Source: Halonotius aquaticus
GTDB taxonomy: Archaea > Halobacteriota > Halobacteria > Halobacteriales > Haloferacaceae
Assembly (NCBI RefSeq): GCF_003605575.1
Contig: NZ_QKNY01000010.1
Span: 1 to 64,000, forward strand
Direction of reading: 5' to 3'
DNA: 64,000 nucleotides
A model generated the notes under the pieces. The model ran no database searches, had not been told where the DNA came from, and saw only the letters and a program-made list of their open reading frames with translations. Position 1 is the stretch's first letter. Every line of letters starts with the position of its first letter. A program made the translations under genes and the position numbers. Positions 1 to 7,915 of the stretch are shown here, piece by piece.

Positions 1-112
1 CGACAAGCTCGGGATCGATATGGTCGCCGGGTGTGATCATCTCCGTGTTGATCTTGTCGGTGTGGTGCCGCGTTTTGAGCACTGCCGCAAGCTCCTCGTC
101 TGATATCGACAT
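1..112 (-). CDS. 5' end of an unidentified protein, cut by the window edge
   Basis: An open frame reads leftward from an ATG at 112 to the window edge, giving 37 codons beginning MSISDEELAAVLKTRHHTDK. The composition (Asp/Glu-rich, Thr-Asp-Lys) is normal for a haloarchaeal protein and no stop interrupts it. The 165 bp upstream hold a 12-bp tandem repeat and then one of the 42-bp inverted repeats, so it could be regulated from there. Too little is visible to name a family. Confidence 0.55.
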   Translation of the reverse strand, partial: MSISDEELAAVLKTRHHTDKINTEMITPGDHIDPELV

Positions 113-182
113 ACACCACCGTCGAAACCGAACGATAATAGTGATTTCGGCGTTCTCAAGCCATCTACTGAATGAATCGTTA

Positions 183-207
183 GTCTCACTAATCGGTCTC
201 ACTAATC
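183..207. repeat. Tandem 12-bp direct repeat upstream of the truncated gene
   Basis: GTCTCACTAATC occurs at 183-194 and again at 196-207, a period of 13 bp. It lies 71-95 bp upstream of the start codon at 112, where a regulator could bind, but nothing else shows a function. Confidence 0.5.
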
Positions 208-277
208 AGCTTCACTCGTCAGGAAAACTCGTGTGGCTGGTTAGTAATACTCAGTACGGCTCGGTGATAGGTTCTAT

Positions 278-319
278 CTAACCAACACAATCAGATTGAA
301 TAACCTCGTTGTTGGATAG
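278..319. repeat. 42-bp inverted repeat, copy 1 (one mismatch)
   Basis: CTAACCAACA at 278-287 and TGTTGGATAG at 310-319 enclose a 22-nt spacer. The right arm differs by one base from the family consensus TGTTGGTTAG. The element overlaps the stop codon of the large gene ending at 291, and the next minus-strand gene starts at 112. The spacer contains CAATCAGATTG, which resembles part of the spacer of copy 2 and of a separate 31-bp repeat at 27111 and 53134. Confidence 0.75.
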
Positions 320-3128
320 TTTCTCTTGGTGACTGTATGCTGGTCTGTTTTGGGGGCGTACCGAAGGCGACAGTTGCCTCAGACGGATGAGACTCCTCGA
401 CAGTGGCAAGCATTGACCGTTCATCGAGGACAGCCTCGAAGATATCGACCCAGGGATCAAGCCATTCCCAATAATCGATCAGCGGTCGTAGATCGGGCAA
501 CCCCTTGTCCGTCAGCGAGAGCCAGCAGCCACAGACAGGATCACCGGGATCGCCCCACCTCGTCGGATCGTCGACGAGTTCCTGTGCTGCCTCGTAGAAG
601 ATGTCTCGGACAGCGACCTGCTCAGCTTCGTTAATGACCCACGGTACAGTCTCGTCGTAACGCTCCTCATCGTTGTTGAACGCTATCGGGAGTCGCCACC
701 CGTCGTCAGTTTGCTCCAAGAGGCCGAGTGCCTGCAATCGGTCACCAGCAGCGTCCCCACCACGGGAGATCGTCGATCGGGCAATGTCAGCAGCTTCGGC
801 TAGCTCGGTTGTCGACAACGGTTCGTCGACGGCAAGCAACGTCTTGACGATAGCCTGAGCCCCTGGCGTACAGTGCGGCACCAGTCGGTCGGTAGGGAGT
901 TTCGATAGAGCATAGCGGATCTCGCTCACCCGGAGATCGCGGAGATGACTTTCACTTCCCAACCAGTTGATTGCAGTCGCCGCATCGTATGGATTCCCGA
1001 CGAACAACCGCAGTAGGGAGACAGCTTCACGAGTTGGTCGGAGATTTTTCACGTCGGCCATCTTCGCTGTGGCAAGGGCAAACTGCTCTCGGTCGAACTC
1101 GAAGGCGCGAATCGGGATATCGACGGTGAACTCGGGGGCATCATCTCGAACTTCAGACGGTGACTGCAGTTCGGTTTCTAGATCCTCGACGAACGCCGCC
1201 CGTTTGTCGCCATCGCGGTCGCCGAAATTACCCACCAGGACGAACGACCCGATCATCTCACCAACCGGGTCGGCAGCATCAACGTCGACGAAGATCGTCC
1301 AGTCCAGCTTCTGCTCTCGCTGCTCGAACAGCTGTCGGTACGCCGAGAACTGACCATATCGGCTCTGGATCGCGGCACCAACAGCCAGTGTCTGAGTTAG
1401 ATCCTCCCACCGATCCGCGTCGAAATCAGAGCTGAACGTCGGGAGTCGGAGCTCACGAACAACGTCGACGTCGACGAGATCCATGAGATGAACCATCGTC
1501 CCGGCCAACCCGAGAGCTTCACGGAGAATATCACCCCGGAACCGATCTTCATCGTCAAAGTCCCCGTTGTGGAGTTGCGATGTGAGATCTTCGAGGTCGC
1601 TGCGGGCATCCTGCAGGGCGTCGATAAAGTCCTCGACAGTATCATGGTCGTCAGGGAGATGGCCCAAGCAACGGGACGATCGAAGCACCTCGCGATGCTC
1701 CTCGAACAGATCGATAAAGGAGTGGTCGGCCGACTCCAACCGCTCCGGAGTAAGACAGTATTCGAAGATCCGACGGTGGGTTAACGATCTCGCGGTGGAC
1801 ACCCAGTACTGCATGGGGTTGACGTACTCGGTTGATGTGACGACGCGGCTGCCGGTAGGATTGACCCAGATGCCGGCTACACGGTAGTCGTCGGTCTTCT
1901 CAACAGGGTGATCAACCAAGCTAAAGCCGTTCTCACGGCGTGAGGCGATGGCTCCGTAGGCATCGCGACGAGATAGTGTGGCAACCGGGGCCAACCCATC
2001 ACCCTTCCGCCGTGGATCTCCGGTGGGGGGCTCCCCGTGCTCGCGCGGGACTACACGTCCATGCTCTGACGAATGCAACGGATCGCTAAACGCTTCATCA
2101 AGCCGCTGTTGTCTGGTGGTTTCTGTCTCGATAGTCTCAATAGCCTCTCTCCCGGCCGGCCCGAGTTCGACATGTGTCTGGCGACCAACGTCGATCGTTT
2201 CGACGAGTCCGAGCTCGGCGAGCGCGTCGTCACGGCGATGCACCCAATTCGAGATCGTGGCTGTAGAGACCATGAGGGCACTAGCAAGCGCATGATAGCT
2301 CATCACCTCATCAGGCCGGTTGTGGAGATGCCGAAGGATCTGAGTCCCTTTGCACTCTCTGTCGAGTACGTCGAGGGCCTGGTCGACACGCTCATCAATA
2401 GCTGCTGATTTACCCGGTCCACTCCACCGTTCGCTAAACGCAGCCCGGTCGACATCGTGGGCCACTGCCAGCCATCGGAGATCGACCGGCGCACCAACAA
2501 TGACGACCTCACAGTTTCGGGCGAGCTGCCTTAGCAGTTGAAGAACGGATTCACGTCGCTTCTGCGTTTGTTCTCGGAAGCTTTGCTGAACACTCACCGC
2601 GATGGTCGGTGGATCGATCTTTTGGTCACTAGTAGCCCACCCGATCAACCTCGCGGTGCCGAGGATTTGGTCAGCAGGGGCGCGTTGGGTACCCAGCCGC
2701 CGGGCCAGATACAGCAACCCATCGCGGTCGTCGCCACCGTACAACAGCTCCCGAATATATGCTTCCTCGTCGTCGGGATCATCGCGCTCGACTCCCCAGA
2801 CAACCCGCGTGATCACGCCCCGCAGCGTGTCGGCGACGCCACGAGCTTCGAGGGCGGCTTGCAACTCGCTTGCTGTCCGTCCATCGGCGAACCGATGAAT
2901 GCCCTGGACAAGTGCTGTCTGCACATCCGGTTCTCGGAGCAGGTCAGCCCAGATGCCGGGATTGTCAGCTGAGGATCTCGATACCGTCGTGTCTTCATCG
3001 AGGCTGATCTCAGCGGCTGTCGACGCTGGGTACTGATCGTCAAGGATGAGCTCGCCAACCCGTTCGTCGACGACCTCGCCAGTCTCCCACTTCAGGTGCT
3101 CTGGGCGATCTCCCACGTCGTCAGTCAC
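291..3128 (-). CDS. Large multi-winged-helix protein, candidate RepH-type plasmid replication protein
   Basis: 945 residues from a GTG start. Two winged-helix segments are visible: one about residues 265-345 (YHALASALMVSTATISNWVHRRDDALAELGLVE-type pattern) and one about 775-835 (LSTTELAEAADIARSTISRGGD-type pattern), separated by a long acidic region without an ATPase or polymerase motif that I recognise. Haloarchaeal RepH proteins are acidic and of about this size, and the neighbouring ribbon-helix-helix gene fits a replication/copy-control region; those points are the basis for the candidate name, which is an inference. The GTG overlaps the stop of a 37-codon ORF (GTGA), so translation may be coupled. 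It could instead be a large transcription regulator. Confidence 0.5.
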   Translation of the reverse strand: MTDDVGDRPEHLKWETGEVVDERVGELILDDQYPASTAAEISLDEDTTVSRSSADNPGIWADLLREPDVQTALVQGIHRFADGRTASELQAALEARGVADTLRGVITRVVWGVERDDPDDEEAYIRELLYGGDDRDGLLYLARRLGTQRAPADQILGTARLIGWATSDQKIDPPTIAVSVQQSFREQTQKRRESVLQLLRQLARNCEVVIVGAPVDLRWLAVAHDVDRAAFSERWSGPGKSAAIDERVDQALDVLDRECKGTQILRHLHNRPDEVMSYHALASALMVSTATISNWVHRRDDALAELGLVETIDVGRQTHVELGPAGREAIETIETETTRQQRLDEAFSDPLHSSEHGRVVPREHGEPPTGDPRRKGDGLAPVATLSRRDAYGAIASRRENGFSLVDHPVEKTDDYRVAGIWVNPTGSRVVTSTEYVNPMQYWVSTARSLTHRRIFEYCLTPERLESADHSFIDLFEEHREVLRSSRCLGHLPDDHDTVEDFIDALQDARSDLEDLTSQLHNGDFDDEDRFRGDILREALGLAGTMVHLMDLVDVDVVRELRLPTFSSDFDADRWEDLTQTLAVGAAIQSRYGQFSAYRQLFEQREQKLDWTIFVDVDAADPVGEMIGSFVLVGNFGDRDGDKRAAFVEDLETELQSPSEVRDDAPEFTVDIPIRAFEFDREQFALATAKMADVKNLRPTREAVSLLRLFVGNPYDAATAINWLGSESHLRDLRVSEIRYALSKLPTDRLVPHCTPGAQAIVKTLLAVDEPLSTTELAEAADIARSTISRGGDAAGDRLQALGLLEQTDDGWRLPIAFNNDEERYDETVPWVINEAEQVAVRDIFYEAAQELVDDPTRWGDPGDPVCGCWLSLTDKGLPDLRPLIDYWEWLDPWVDIFEAVLDERSMLATVEESHPSEATVAFGTPPKQTSIQSPRETIQQRGYSI

Positions 3129-3238
3129 GGGGCGATCACTCCCAAGCCAGGTGTGAGACTGACAGCTGTGTGGGCGTCTGCAAACTGGCCTCTGGCGATC
3201 CGACCGCTATTGGGTCGGCTATGTGTCTTGTTGGTCAT
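3125..3238 (-). CDS. 37-aa leader ORF overlapping the start of the large protein
   Basis: ATG at 3238 is preceded by GGAG eight bases upstream. The frame runs 37 codons and its TGA overlaps the downstream GTG start as GTGA. The product is small and basic-to-neutral with no recognisable domain. The overlap suggests a coupling peptide that sets translation of the large downstream protein, as leader peptides do for some plasmid initiators; that role is an inference. A TATA-like TTATAG lies at about 3317 on the minus strand. Confidence 0.4.
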   Translation of the reverse strand: MTNKTHSRPNSGRIARGQFADAHTAVSLTPGLGVIAP

Positions 3239-3601
3239 GGGCGTGCTCCGAAATGGAACACGCACCGCTCAGGCTCGCCTCGAAGGACAGAGAAGCCTCT
3301 GACTGAGGGAGCAAACTATAAGTAACCGGCCGAAGAAGGGAATGATGTCCAATCGATCCCCTTCTGCGGTCGCGGTCACATCGGCGAGCGATGCGTATCG
3401 CGGTTAGCTTGTCATACCTGTTACCACTAGCTCGGCCGTGTTTAATCATTGCGGGTAGTTCCCCGCTGTCTGTGGGTAATCGGGGCCCCAATGACCTGAA
3501 ACACCCCGCGGATTGATCTCCAAACGGCGACCTCACTACCGATTCTGCACCCTTATCGACGGGATGTCTGACGGGCGCGCGCGGCTTGCAGCTGTATTCG
3601 A
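3239..3601. other. Intergenic region upstream of the candidate replication gene
   Basis: I see no convincing gene in these 363 bp. AGAAGGG at 3334-3340 and CCCTTCT at 3359-3365 form a 7-bp inverted repeat with an 18-nt spacer. A TATA-like stretch is at about 3315-3322. There is no AT-rich tract or regular iteron, so an origin cannot be claimed here. Confidence 0.4.
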
Positions 3602-3982
3602 TCATCCTCGCCCCTCCAAAGACCGAGCCATTGACGAGCCCGATCCACTCGCGTGATTAATCTCAGTTCCCGGATCACACCCACGGCAAAGATTGAGGTG
3701 AGCGACGCGCTCGGCTGGAACTGACATCATTCTCTCGTCGTCGACACGCGTGCAGAGGGTGCCACCGTCACCATCGGGCAGATGCTTCCGTTCCCTGCCA
3801 CCGGTTGACTTCTTGGAGATCAACACGGCCCCCTGTTCGAGGACATCGTCGACGCCGGCGCGCAGCGCGGCCGACCGGTGCTCGAAGTGGCCCGCGTCGA
3901 CAAGCGCATCAAGAGCCTCAACATACTCTGTCGAGAGCCGCAGCGTGATTCGCTCGGTGAGTGAGTCGTCTGTCTCGCTCAC
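3602..3982 (-). CDS. Ribbon-helix-helix (CopG-like) DNA-binding protein
   Basis: 126 residues from a GTG start. Residues 8-45 (SLTERITLRLSTEYVEALDA and onward) have the beta-strand plus two helices of a CopG/Arc ribbon-helix-helix dimer. The C-terminal half contains Cys residues at about 77, 99 and 102 (TLCTR, LNLCRGCD), possibly metal-binding. RHH proteins of this kind are typical copy-number or partition regulators of plasmids. It is the last gene of an overlapping minus-strand operon (GTGA overlap with the gene at 3979-4107) and lies directly upstream of the candidate replication gene, so repression of that gene is a reasonable guess. Confidence 0.75.
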   Translation of the reverse strand: MSETDDSLTERITLRLSTEYVEALDALVDAGHFEHRSAALRAGVDDVLEQGAVLISKKSTGGRERKHLPDGDGGTLCTRVDDERMMSVPAERVAHLNLCRGCDPGTEINHASGSGSSMARSLEGRG

Positions 3983-4107
3983 TGTCCGACACCTCCCGAA
4001 TCGACGAGATCATAGCCACAGTGCTGGCAGCGATAGCAGCTCCCTGCCGGGCTTCCACAACAGGGGCACTCACCATGCCCGTCGGAGGGTGGGCTCCTCG
4101 CGCTCAT
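3979..4107 (-). CDS. 42-aa zinc-ribbon microprotein
   Basis: ATG at 4107, TGA at 3981-3979. It has two metal-binding knuckles, ECPCCG at residues 13-18 and CYRCQHCG at 24-31, the CxxC-x(n)-CxxC arrangement of a zinc ribbon. The start overlaps the stop of the upstream gene (4104-4107) and the stop overlaps the GTG of the ribbon-helix-helix gene, so it sits within one translationally linked operon. Such microproteins are common in haloarchaea; the role is unknown. Confidence 0.65.
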   Translation of the reverse strand: MSARSPPSDGHGECPCCGSPAGSCYRCQHCGYDLVDSGGVGQ

Positions 4108-4358
4108 GCTGTGGCCTCCCGACACGCGTTTATCGTTGCCCGGAGATCCGCCGTCACATCACGCGCGTCGTAAACGGTGACCAACACTGTCCCACGGCGG
4201 AACAGCACGGTCTCCGATTGCCGATGGTATCGGCCCTCATCGAAATCTTCGACCGCTTCGAGTGGCGTGGCGACTTCCCACGCAAGCTGGGGATCGAGAC
4301 CGGGTGTATCCCCCCGCCGTCGCCACTGTCGACGCGCATGGTTGGAGATCTCGATCAC
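4104..4358 (-). CDS. Small conserved-type haloarchaeal protein, possible RelE/DUF4258-like fold
   Basis: 84 residues from GTG at 4358, overlapping the upstream stop as GTGA. The pattern ISNHARRQWRRRGD near the N-terminus, then RYHRQSETVLFRRGTVLVTVYDA, resembles short haloarchaeal proteins with a basic helix followed by a beta-sheet, like RelE or DUF4258 proteins. No antitoxin partner is obvious beside it, so I do not call it a toxin. Confidence 0.65.
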   Translation of the reverse strand: MIEISNHARRQWRRRGDTPGLDPQLAWEVATPLEAVEDFDEGRYHRQSETVLFRRGTVLVTVYDARDVTADLRATINACREATA

Positions 4359-4783
4359 GGTGGCTCACCTCCCGTCGTTGGGAGGGCCTCCTCGCGATCA
4401 GCGTCGACGGCCTCGATCTGCTGTTCGATATCCGCGATCAGCTCATCCTCGATGCTCGTCGGGCCGTCGAGAGTCTCCTGGACAACAACAGTCCCACTGA
4501 ACGGCGTACAGACGCCGGCGGGGACGGTACCCAGCCAGACGGTCACACTGCCGGCTCGCAATGATGGCGTGTCGCCCTGCGCTGGGAAGTCCTCGATTGT
4601 GTGTTCGGCACCAGTATCGCAGTTCATCGCGACGTTCCAATCGGACTCACGATTGGGTGCCGGCACCGTCGTTGTCCACACACCGTCGATCCCAGAGCCA
4701 TCTTCGGGGGCCGCGCCGGCAGCTGCGGCGAGCTCTGCAAGCCTAACGAACAACTCGGCGACTTGCTCAGGCATCTGGCTCAC
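4355..4783 (-). CDS. Hypothetical acidic protein
   Basis: 142 residues from a GTG at 4783. ATG at 4774 (MPEQVAELF) would give an 8-bp overlap with the upstream gene like the two other overlaps in this operon, and may be the true start. The N-terminus is an Ala-rich helix, the middle is a beta-rich domain with WTTTVPAPN and CTPFSGTVVVQE, and the end is an acidic helix. No family recognised. It lies mid-operon in the eight-gene series 6940 to 3602. Confidence 0.6.
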   Translation of the reverse strand: MSQMPEQVAELFVRLAELAAAAGAAPEDGSGIDGVWTTTVPAPNRESDWNVAMNCDTGAEHTIEDFPAQGDTPSLRAGSVTVWLGTVPAGVCTPFSGTVVVQETLDGPTSIEDELIADIEQQIEAVDADREEALPTTGGEPP

Positions 4784-5987
4784 CCCCGAGTTCGTCTTCC
4801 AGGCCGATCGTCTCGACCATCAGCCGGAGTTCCTCGGGATCTCCCCACCCGAGGTTCTCGGCGAAGTCGTCGCTGCTGTCGGACAGCTCCAGTGCGATGT
4901 GGAACGATTTCGCTAGCAACCAATCGGGGGTCGCCAGGTCGCTGAACTCGGTGGCATCCTCTGGATCGTCGACGACAATCACGTCATGAATCCGGTCGTC
5001 GTCGACGGCGCCCATGGACTGGTCGGGATCGGACTCACTACTTCGGGCACCTTCGGGGGACTCGTCGTCGGGCTCGCTCTCTGTGCTGTCGTCGTCATCC
5101 CGCTGCTCGGTGCCTACGTCGTGGGGGTTGGTGTCTTCCGCGTCGACACCTGGATCGTCGGGGTCGACCGACTCCTCGCCGGCGTCGTCGGTTTCCCCAT
5201 CCGTCTCGTTTGATTCGCGCTGCTCGGGATCGTGGATTCCGACTTTTTTCAGCGTGTTGACGAGCGTTGTGTAGGCCACATCGACCTCGTCTTCGCGTTC
5301 GATTCGGCGGTGCATCTCCGAGATGTTCCCACCAGCCGCCTCGTAGTGCTCTTGCAGCCACTCACGATCGCGGTACTTTGGGCCGTCTCCATCACTACTC
5401 GCTTGCGGTGTCACGTCGTGAATCCCGAATTCAACGAGGTAGTGCCGCACCCGGCCAGGCGATACCTCGAAATCGTGAGCCCGACACATCGCGGTGTAGT
5501 TCCCGTCGTGCTCGTCGTAGAGCTCGGCGAGTAGCTCGGGATCTTTGTGGTCTGGGCGTTTGTCGGGCGCAACGAGATCTTCCCGATCGGGAACCTCCGA
5601 CAGTCGGATCGGCTCGCCCTCGTGGTCGGAACTACCGTGATGGGCGTTGATGCCACGCCAATTGGTCGGGCCGTACCCACAGTAGCCACACCAAAAGTTG
5701 CCCTCAGGAACATCGAGGGCGTGTTCACTCGATCCAAGGTGCCCGCGGCGTTCCGCTCGCGTAGGGAATGTCCGGTCACAGTCGTCGTGTGGACAGTCGA
5801 GCTCGCCGTCTTCGTCAAGTGTCTCGTCGATCAGTCGCTTCGTTGCCTCCTCGACGAATGCCTCGGCGGACTCGAACTCTGAGACTGTGGCCGCCCGATT
5901 GAGCCGCGTTTTCGTATCGTCGTCAAGCTGGACGGCGACATCAATGATCGGCTGTGGCACCCCAGTGGAATCAGCGGCGTTAGACAT
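4767..5987 (-). CDS. DNA-binding protein with RHH-like N-terminus and two C2H2 zinc fingers
   Basis: 406 residues from ATG at 5987; this start gives an 8-bp overlap with the upstream gene. Residues 12-53 look like a ribbon-helix-helix segment. Two C2H2 fingers follow: C65, C70, H83, H89 and C100, C103, H116, H122. Residues about 155-265 contain two helix-turn-helix-like repeats (HDGNYTAMCRAHDFEVSPGR and AAGGNISEMHRRIERE), and the rest is very acidic linker. Such a combination suggests a sequence-specific regulator or a DNA-organising protein of the replicon. The exact target is unknown. Confidence 0.7.
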   Translation of the reverse strand: MSNAADSTGVPQPIIDVAVQLDDDTKTRLNRAATVSEFESAEAFVEEATKRLIDETLDEDGELDCPHDDCDRTFPTRAERRGHLGSSEHALDVPEGNFWCGYCGYGPTNWRGINAHHGSSDHEGEPIRLSEVPDREDLVAPDKRPDHKDPELLAELYDEHDGNYTAMCRAHDFEVSPGRVRHYLVEFGIHDVTPQASSDGDGPKYRDREWLQEHYEAAGGNISEMHRRIEREDEVDVAYTTLVNTLKKVGIHDPEQRESNETDGETDDAGEESVDPDDPGVDAEDTNPHDVGTEQRDDDDSTESEPDDESPEGARSSESDPDQSMGAVDDDRIHDVIVVDDPEDATEFSDLATPDWLLAKSFHIALELSDSSDDFAENLGWGDPEELRLMVETIGLEDELGGEPDA

Positions 5988-6504
5988 CCCGATCACCGTC
6001 CAGTGGGTCGATATCGTCGTTTTCGTGGGCCGCCGTCGCGGCAGCCTCATAGATCTGATCGGCGATTCCGGCCATCACTTCAGGGCTGCCCTCGATGACG
6101 GCGTCGACAGTGCGGTCACCCGTTTCAGTTGCTTCAAGGCGCACCTGTCCGTGATCGGGCCGTGCCTGTACGGTCGCGTTCTTATCAGGCGAATTCACCC
6201 GGACTGACCCATCATCAAACAGGAGCGACAGCCGGGGGGATTCGGCCTCTGTATCCGGGCTGTCGGCTGTTCCCTGTCCGCCGTCGCTGCGGATCTCGTT
6301 GCCAGTGGCGTCGATGAGCCTGATTAGGCCAATCCCGTGATCAAATTCGAAGGCCTCGTCCGAATCTGCAGCTTCAACGACCTCTCGTTCGCTCAACGAT
6401 GTCCGACCGATGACGGATCTGACCGGCAGTTCTTCGTGGTCACTCTGTGTGATCGTCTCCCGGATCTGGGCGGCTGGATCACGGTTGGGATCGGGATCAC
6501 TCAC
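5980..6504 (-). CDS. Hypothetical acidic protein
   Basis: 174 residues from GTG at 6504, overlapping the upstream gene by 8 bp. An acidic N-terminal helical part (ELPVRSVIGRTSLSEREVVE) is followed by a beta-rich part (LSLLFDDGSVRVNSPDKNAT) and a helical C-terminus. No recognised domain. It lies second in the overlapping minus-strand operon. Confidence 0.6.
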   Translation of the reverse strand: MSDPDPNRDPAAQIRETITQSDHEELPVRSVIGRTSLSEREVVEAADSDEAFEFDHGIGLIRLIDATGNEIRSDGGQGTADSPDTEAESPRLSLLFDDGSVRVNSPDKNATVQARPDHGQVRLEATETGDRTVDAVIEGSPEVMAGIADQIYEAAATAAHENDDIDPLDGDRDV

Positions 6505-6940
6505 TGGCGGTCACCTCCGCGGTTTCCAGCAGTGCGTCCGTCTCCGCGTCGCTGTACCCGCCGTCGTCAAACCGAATGGTGACAACAGATTCTTCTTCGA
6601 TCTCGGCCGCAACGATACGCCCGGTCTTGGCGATCGTCGTCGCCCAGGTGGTCACGGCTATATGGCCGATGATGGCCGGCGAAAGGTGTGTGGCAGTTTC
6701 CCGGCACATCTCGGTGCGCCCATCCCCGATTGGGATCGTGACCTCGACACAGTGGCCGTCGCGTTCGCGAGCGAAGGGGCCGTCGTAGGAAATGTGGTGG
6801 GCGGTCTTGGGGTCGATAATCGCGATAGAGTCGATGCTGCCTCGACCACCGTCCGTGCGAATGAGATTGGTCGGTGAGTGAGCTTGCTGTCGCTGTTCGT
6901 GAGGTAAAGGCTCTTTACCCCGTGAGCTTACTTTTCGCAT
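6497..6940 (-). CDS. Hypothetical protein, first gene of the small-protein operon
   Basis: 147 residues when started at ATG 6940 (MRKVSSRG). An in-frame extension to 6994 would run through a strong GC-rich hairpin and is unlikely to be coding. It contains a beta-rich region (SIDSIAIIDPKTAHHISYDG) and a hydrophobic stretch around IIGHIAVTTWATTIAKTG. No family recognised. It appears to head the eight-gene operon that ends with the ribbon-helix-helix gene at 3602. Confidence 0.6.
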   Translation of the reverse strand: MRKVSSRGKEPLPHEQRQQAHSPTNLIRTDGGRGSIDSIAIIDPKTAHHISYDGPFARERDGHCVEVTIPIGDGRTEMCRETATHLSPAIIGHIAVTTWATTIAKTGRIVAAEIEEESVVTIRFDDGGYSDAETDALLETAEVTASE

Positions 6941-6977
6941 GGTCGGATTGGATACTCTCGTAGGAGTTGACCCGACC

Positions 6978-6999
6978 CCGGCGTGTCCCAGCACGCCGG
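6978..6999. other. Perfect GC-rich hairpin in the leader of the 6940 operon
   Basis: CCGGCGTG at 6978-6985 and CACGCCGG at 6992-6999 form an 8-bp perfect stem with a 6-nt loop. On the plus strand it is followed by TCTTT. On the minus strand it would be in the 5' leader of the operon starting at 6940. It could be a terminator for an upstream plus-strand transcript or an RNA structure in the leader. Confidence 0.45.
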
Positions 7000-7069
7000 T
7001 CTTTGGCCGGATGGGGCCGGATCACTCTACCCTTCAAACCGCTCTTACTAATATTTTGGTGCTAACTAA

Positions 7070-7113
7070 GCACTATACGATGCTGATATAGCCATAAATA
7101 TATACAGTATAGC
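7070..7113 (+). promoter_or_regulatory. Promoter and dyad-rich operator of the PhiH1-repressor-like gene
   Basis: CTATA at 7073-7077 and TATAG at 7087-7091 form an inverted repeat with a 9-nt spacer, next to the AT-rich box ATAAATATA at about 7094-7102 and the palindrome TATACAGTATA at 7101-7111. The gene starts at 7141. The clustered dyads over the TATA region suggest autoregulation. Confidence 0.45.
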
Positions 7114-7140
7114 ACCGTACAACCACCTATCGGTACTACT

Positions 7141-7440
7141 ATGAGTTTTAGGACCCAGAGGGATGGCGTGGTTCGCCAACGGGCTGAATGGATGCGTCCA
7201 GTTGATGAGCGCATCCTTGAGACGATGAGAGATGAGGGAAACCTCACGCCCAGAGCGGTGGCCGAGTTCGATGTAACTTCGCAGAGCCATGCGAGTGATC
7301 GGCTCTCGAAGCTGGCGAAGTATGGGCTCGTCGAGCGCATTTCTCGCGGTCTTTATCGACTGTCTGATGACGGCCAGCTGTTTCTGAACGAGCAGCTCGA
7401 CGCCAGTGAACTCGAACCGATCGACTCGACGGACTCTTGA
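7141..7440 (+). CDS. Winged-helix regulator of the phage PhiH1-repressor type
   Basis: 99 residues. The pattern WMRPVDERILETMRDEGNLT, a recognition helix around TSQSHASDRLSKLAKYGLVE and the wing RISRGLYRLSDDG is the one seen in haloarchaeal PhiH1-repressor-like winged-helix proteins. It is transcribed away from the small-protein operon at 6940, with dyad repeats over its promoter, so it probably controls itself and perhaps the divergent operon. Confidence 0.8.
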   Translation: MSFRTQRDGVVRQRAEWMRPVDERILETMRDEGNLTPRAVAEFDVTSQSHASDRLSKLAKYGLVERISRGLYRLSDDGQLFLNEQLDASELEPIDSTDS

Positions 7441-7448
7441 TTGCATTT

Positions 7449-7691
7449 TCACGCGGGCGTAGCAAGGTGACTGAGATTATCGGTTAGCCAGTCTGGCGTT
7501 TCGAGATCTGCCGGTGAACCGTCTTGCCGTCCAATCTCGACGTTCACCTCACCACTCTTGACGTCGACGACGCAGATCCACTCCCGGTCGTCATGGCTGA
7601 CCTTGACGCGAGGGCCGCTTTCTGTCCGTTCTAGGTGGCGTACGTCAGCCCGATCACCACCATACGTGGGGATGCTTGTTTGTGGAGGCAT
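7449..7691 (-). CDS. Small haloarchaeal hypothetical protein
   Basis: 80 residues from ATG at 7691. It has a central beta-hairpin (PRVKVSHDDREWICVVDVKSGEVNVEIGR, given here in parts) and ends with LETPDWLTDNLSHLATPA. Proteins of this length and pattern are frequent on haloarchaeal plasmids and have no assigned function. It is convergent with the winged-helix gene, and inverted-repeat copy 2 lies 62 bp upstream of its start. Confidence 0.6.
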   Translation of the reverse strand: MPPQTSIPTYGGDRADVRHLERTESGPRVKVSHDDREWICVVDVKSGEVNVEIGRQDGSPADLETPDWLTDNLSHLATPA

Positions 7692-7752
7692 GCAATCACT
7701 GCCGAGGGTCGATATCTGCTTAAAAACCCCTTACATTTCCGCGAGAATTAGG

Positions 7753-7794
7753 CTAACCAACTTTATAACCAATCTGATTTGATCTGTTGGTTAG
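7753..7794. repeat. 42-bp inverted repeat, copy 2
   Basis: CTAACCAACT at 7753-7762 and TGTTGGTTAG at 7785-7794 with a 22-nt spacer. The spacer contains TTATAACC, a TATA-like stretch on either strand. It lies between the divergent genes starting at 7691 (minus) and 7916 (plus), and forms the left border of an AT-rich two-gene module whose right border is copy 3. Confidence 0.85.
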
Positions 7795-7915
7795 TTCGAA
7801 TATAGGTGGCAATTTACAATAATGACGCGACTGCAATTGCGACATCTACCAATAATGCTGATTGAGCAGAAACAACTAACTTAATCCACTAACAGGCTTT
7901 ATCAAGTGAAGGTTC

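Noticed and set aside
291-3128. Naming the 945-aa protein as a proven RepH initiator
   Set aside because: The size, acidity and setting agree, but I cannot confirm homology by eye and the upstream region lacks the AT-rich tract known from RepH origins.
3219-3605. 128-codon minus-strand frame upstream of the candidate replication gene
   Set aside because: Composition is Arg/Pro/Ser-rich, unlike haloarchaeal proteins, and it crosses the leader ORF and its ribosome site.
6940-7020. Possible tRNA because of a strong hairpin and a tRNA-like spacing
   Set aside because: No T-loop consensus, no anticodon arm and no acceptor pairing could be drawn; only a GC-rich 8-bp hairpin remains.
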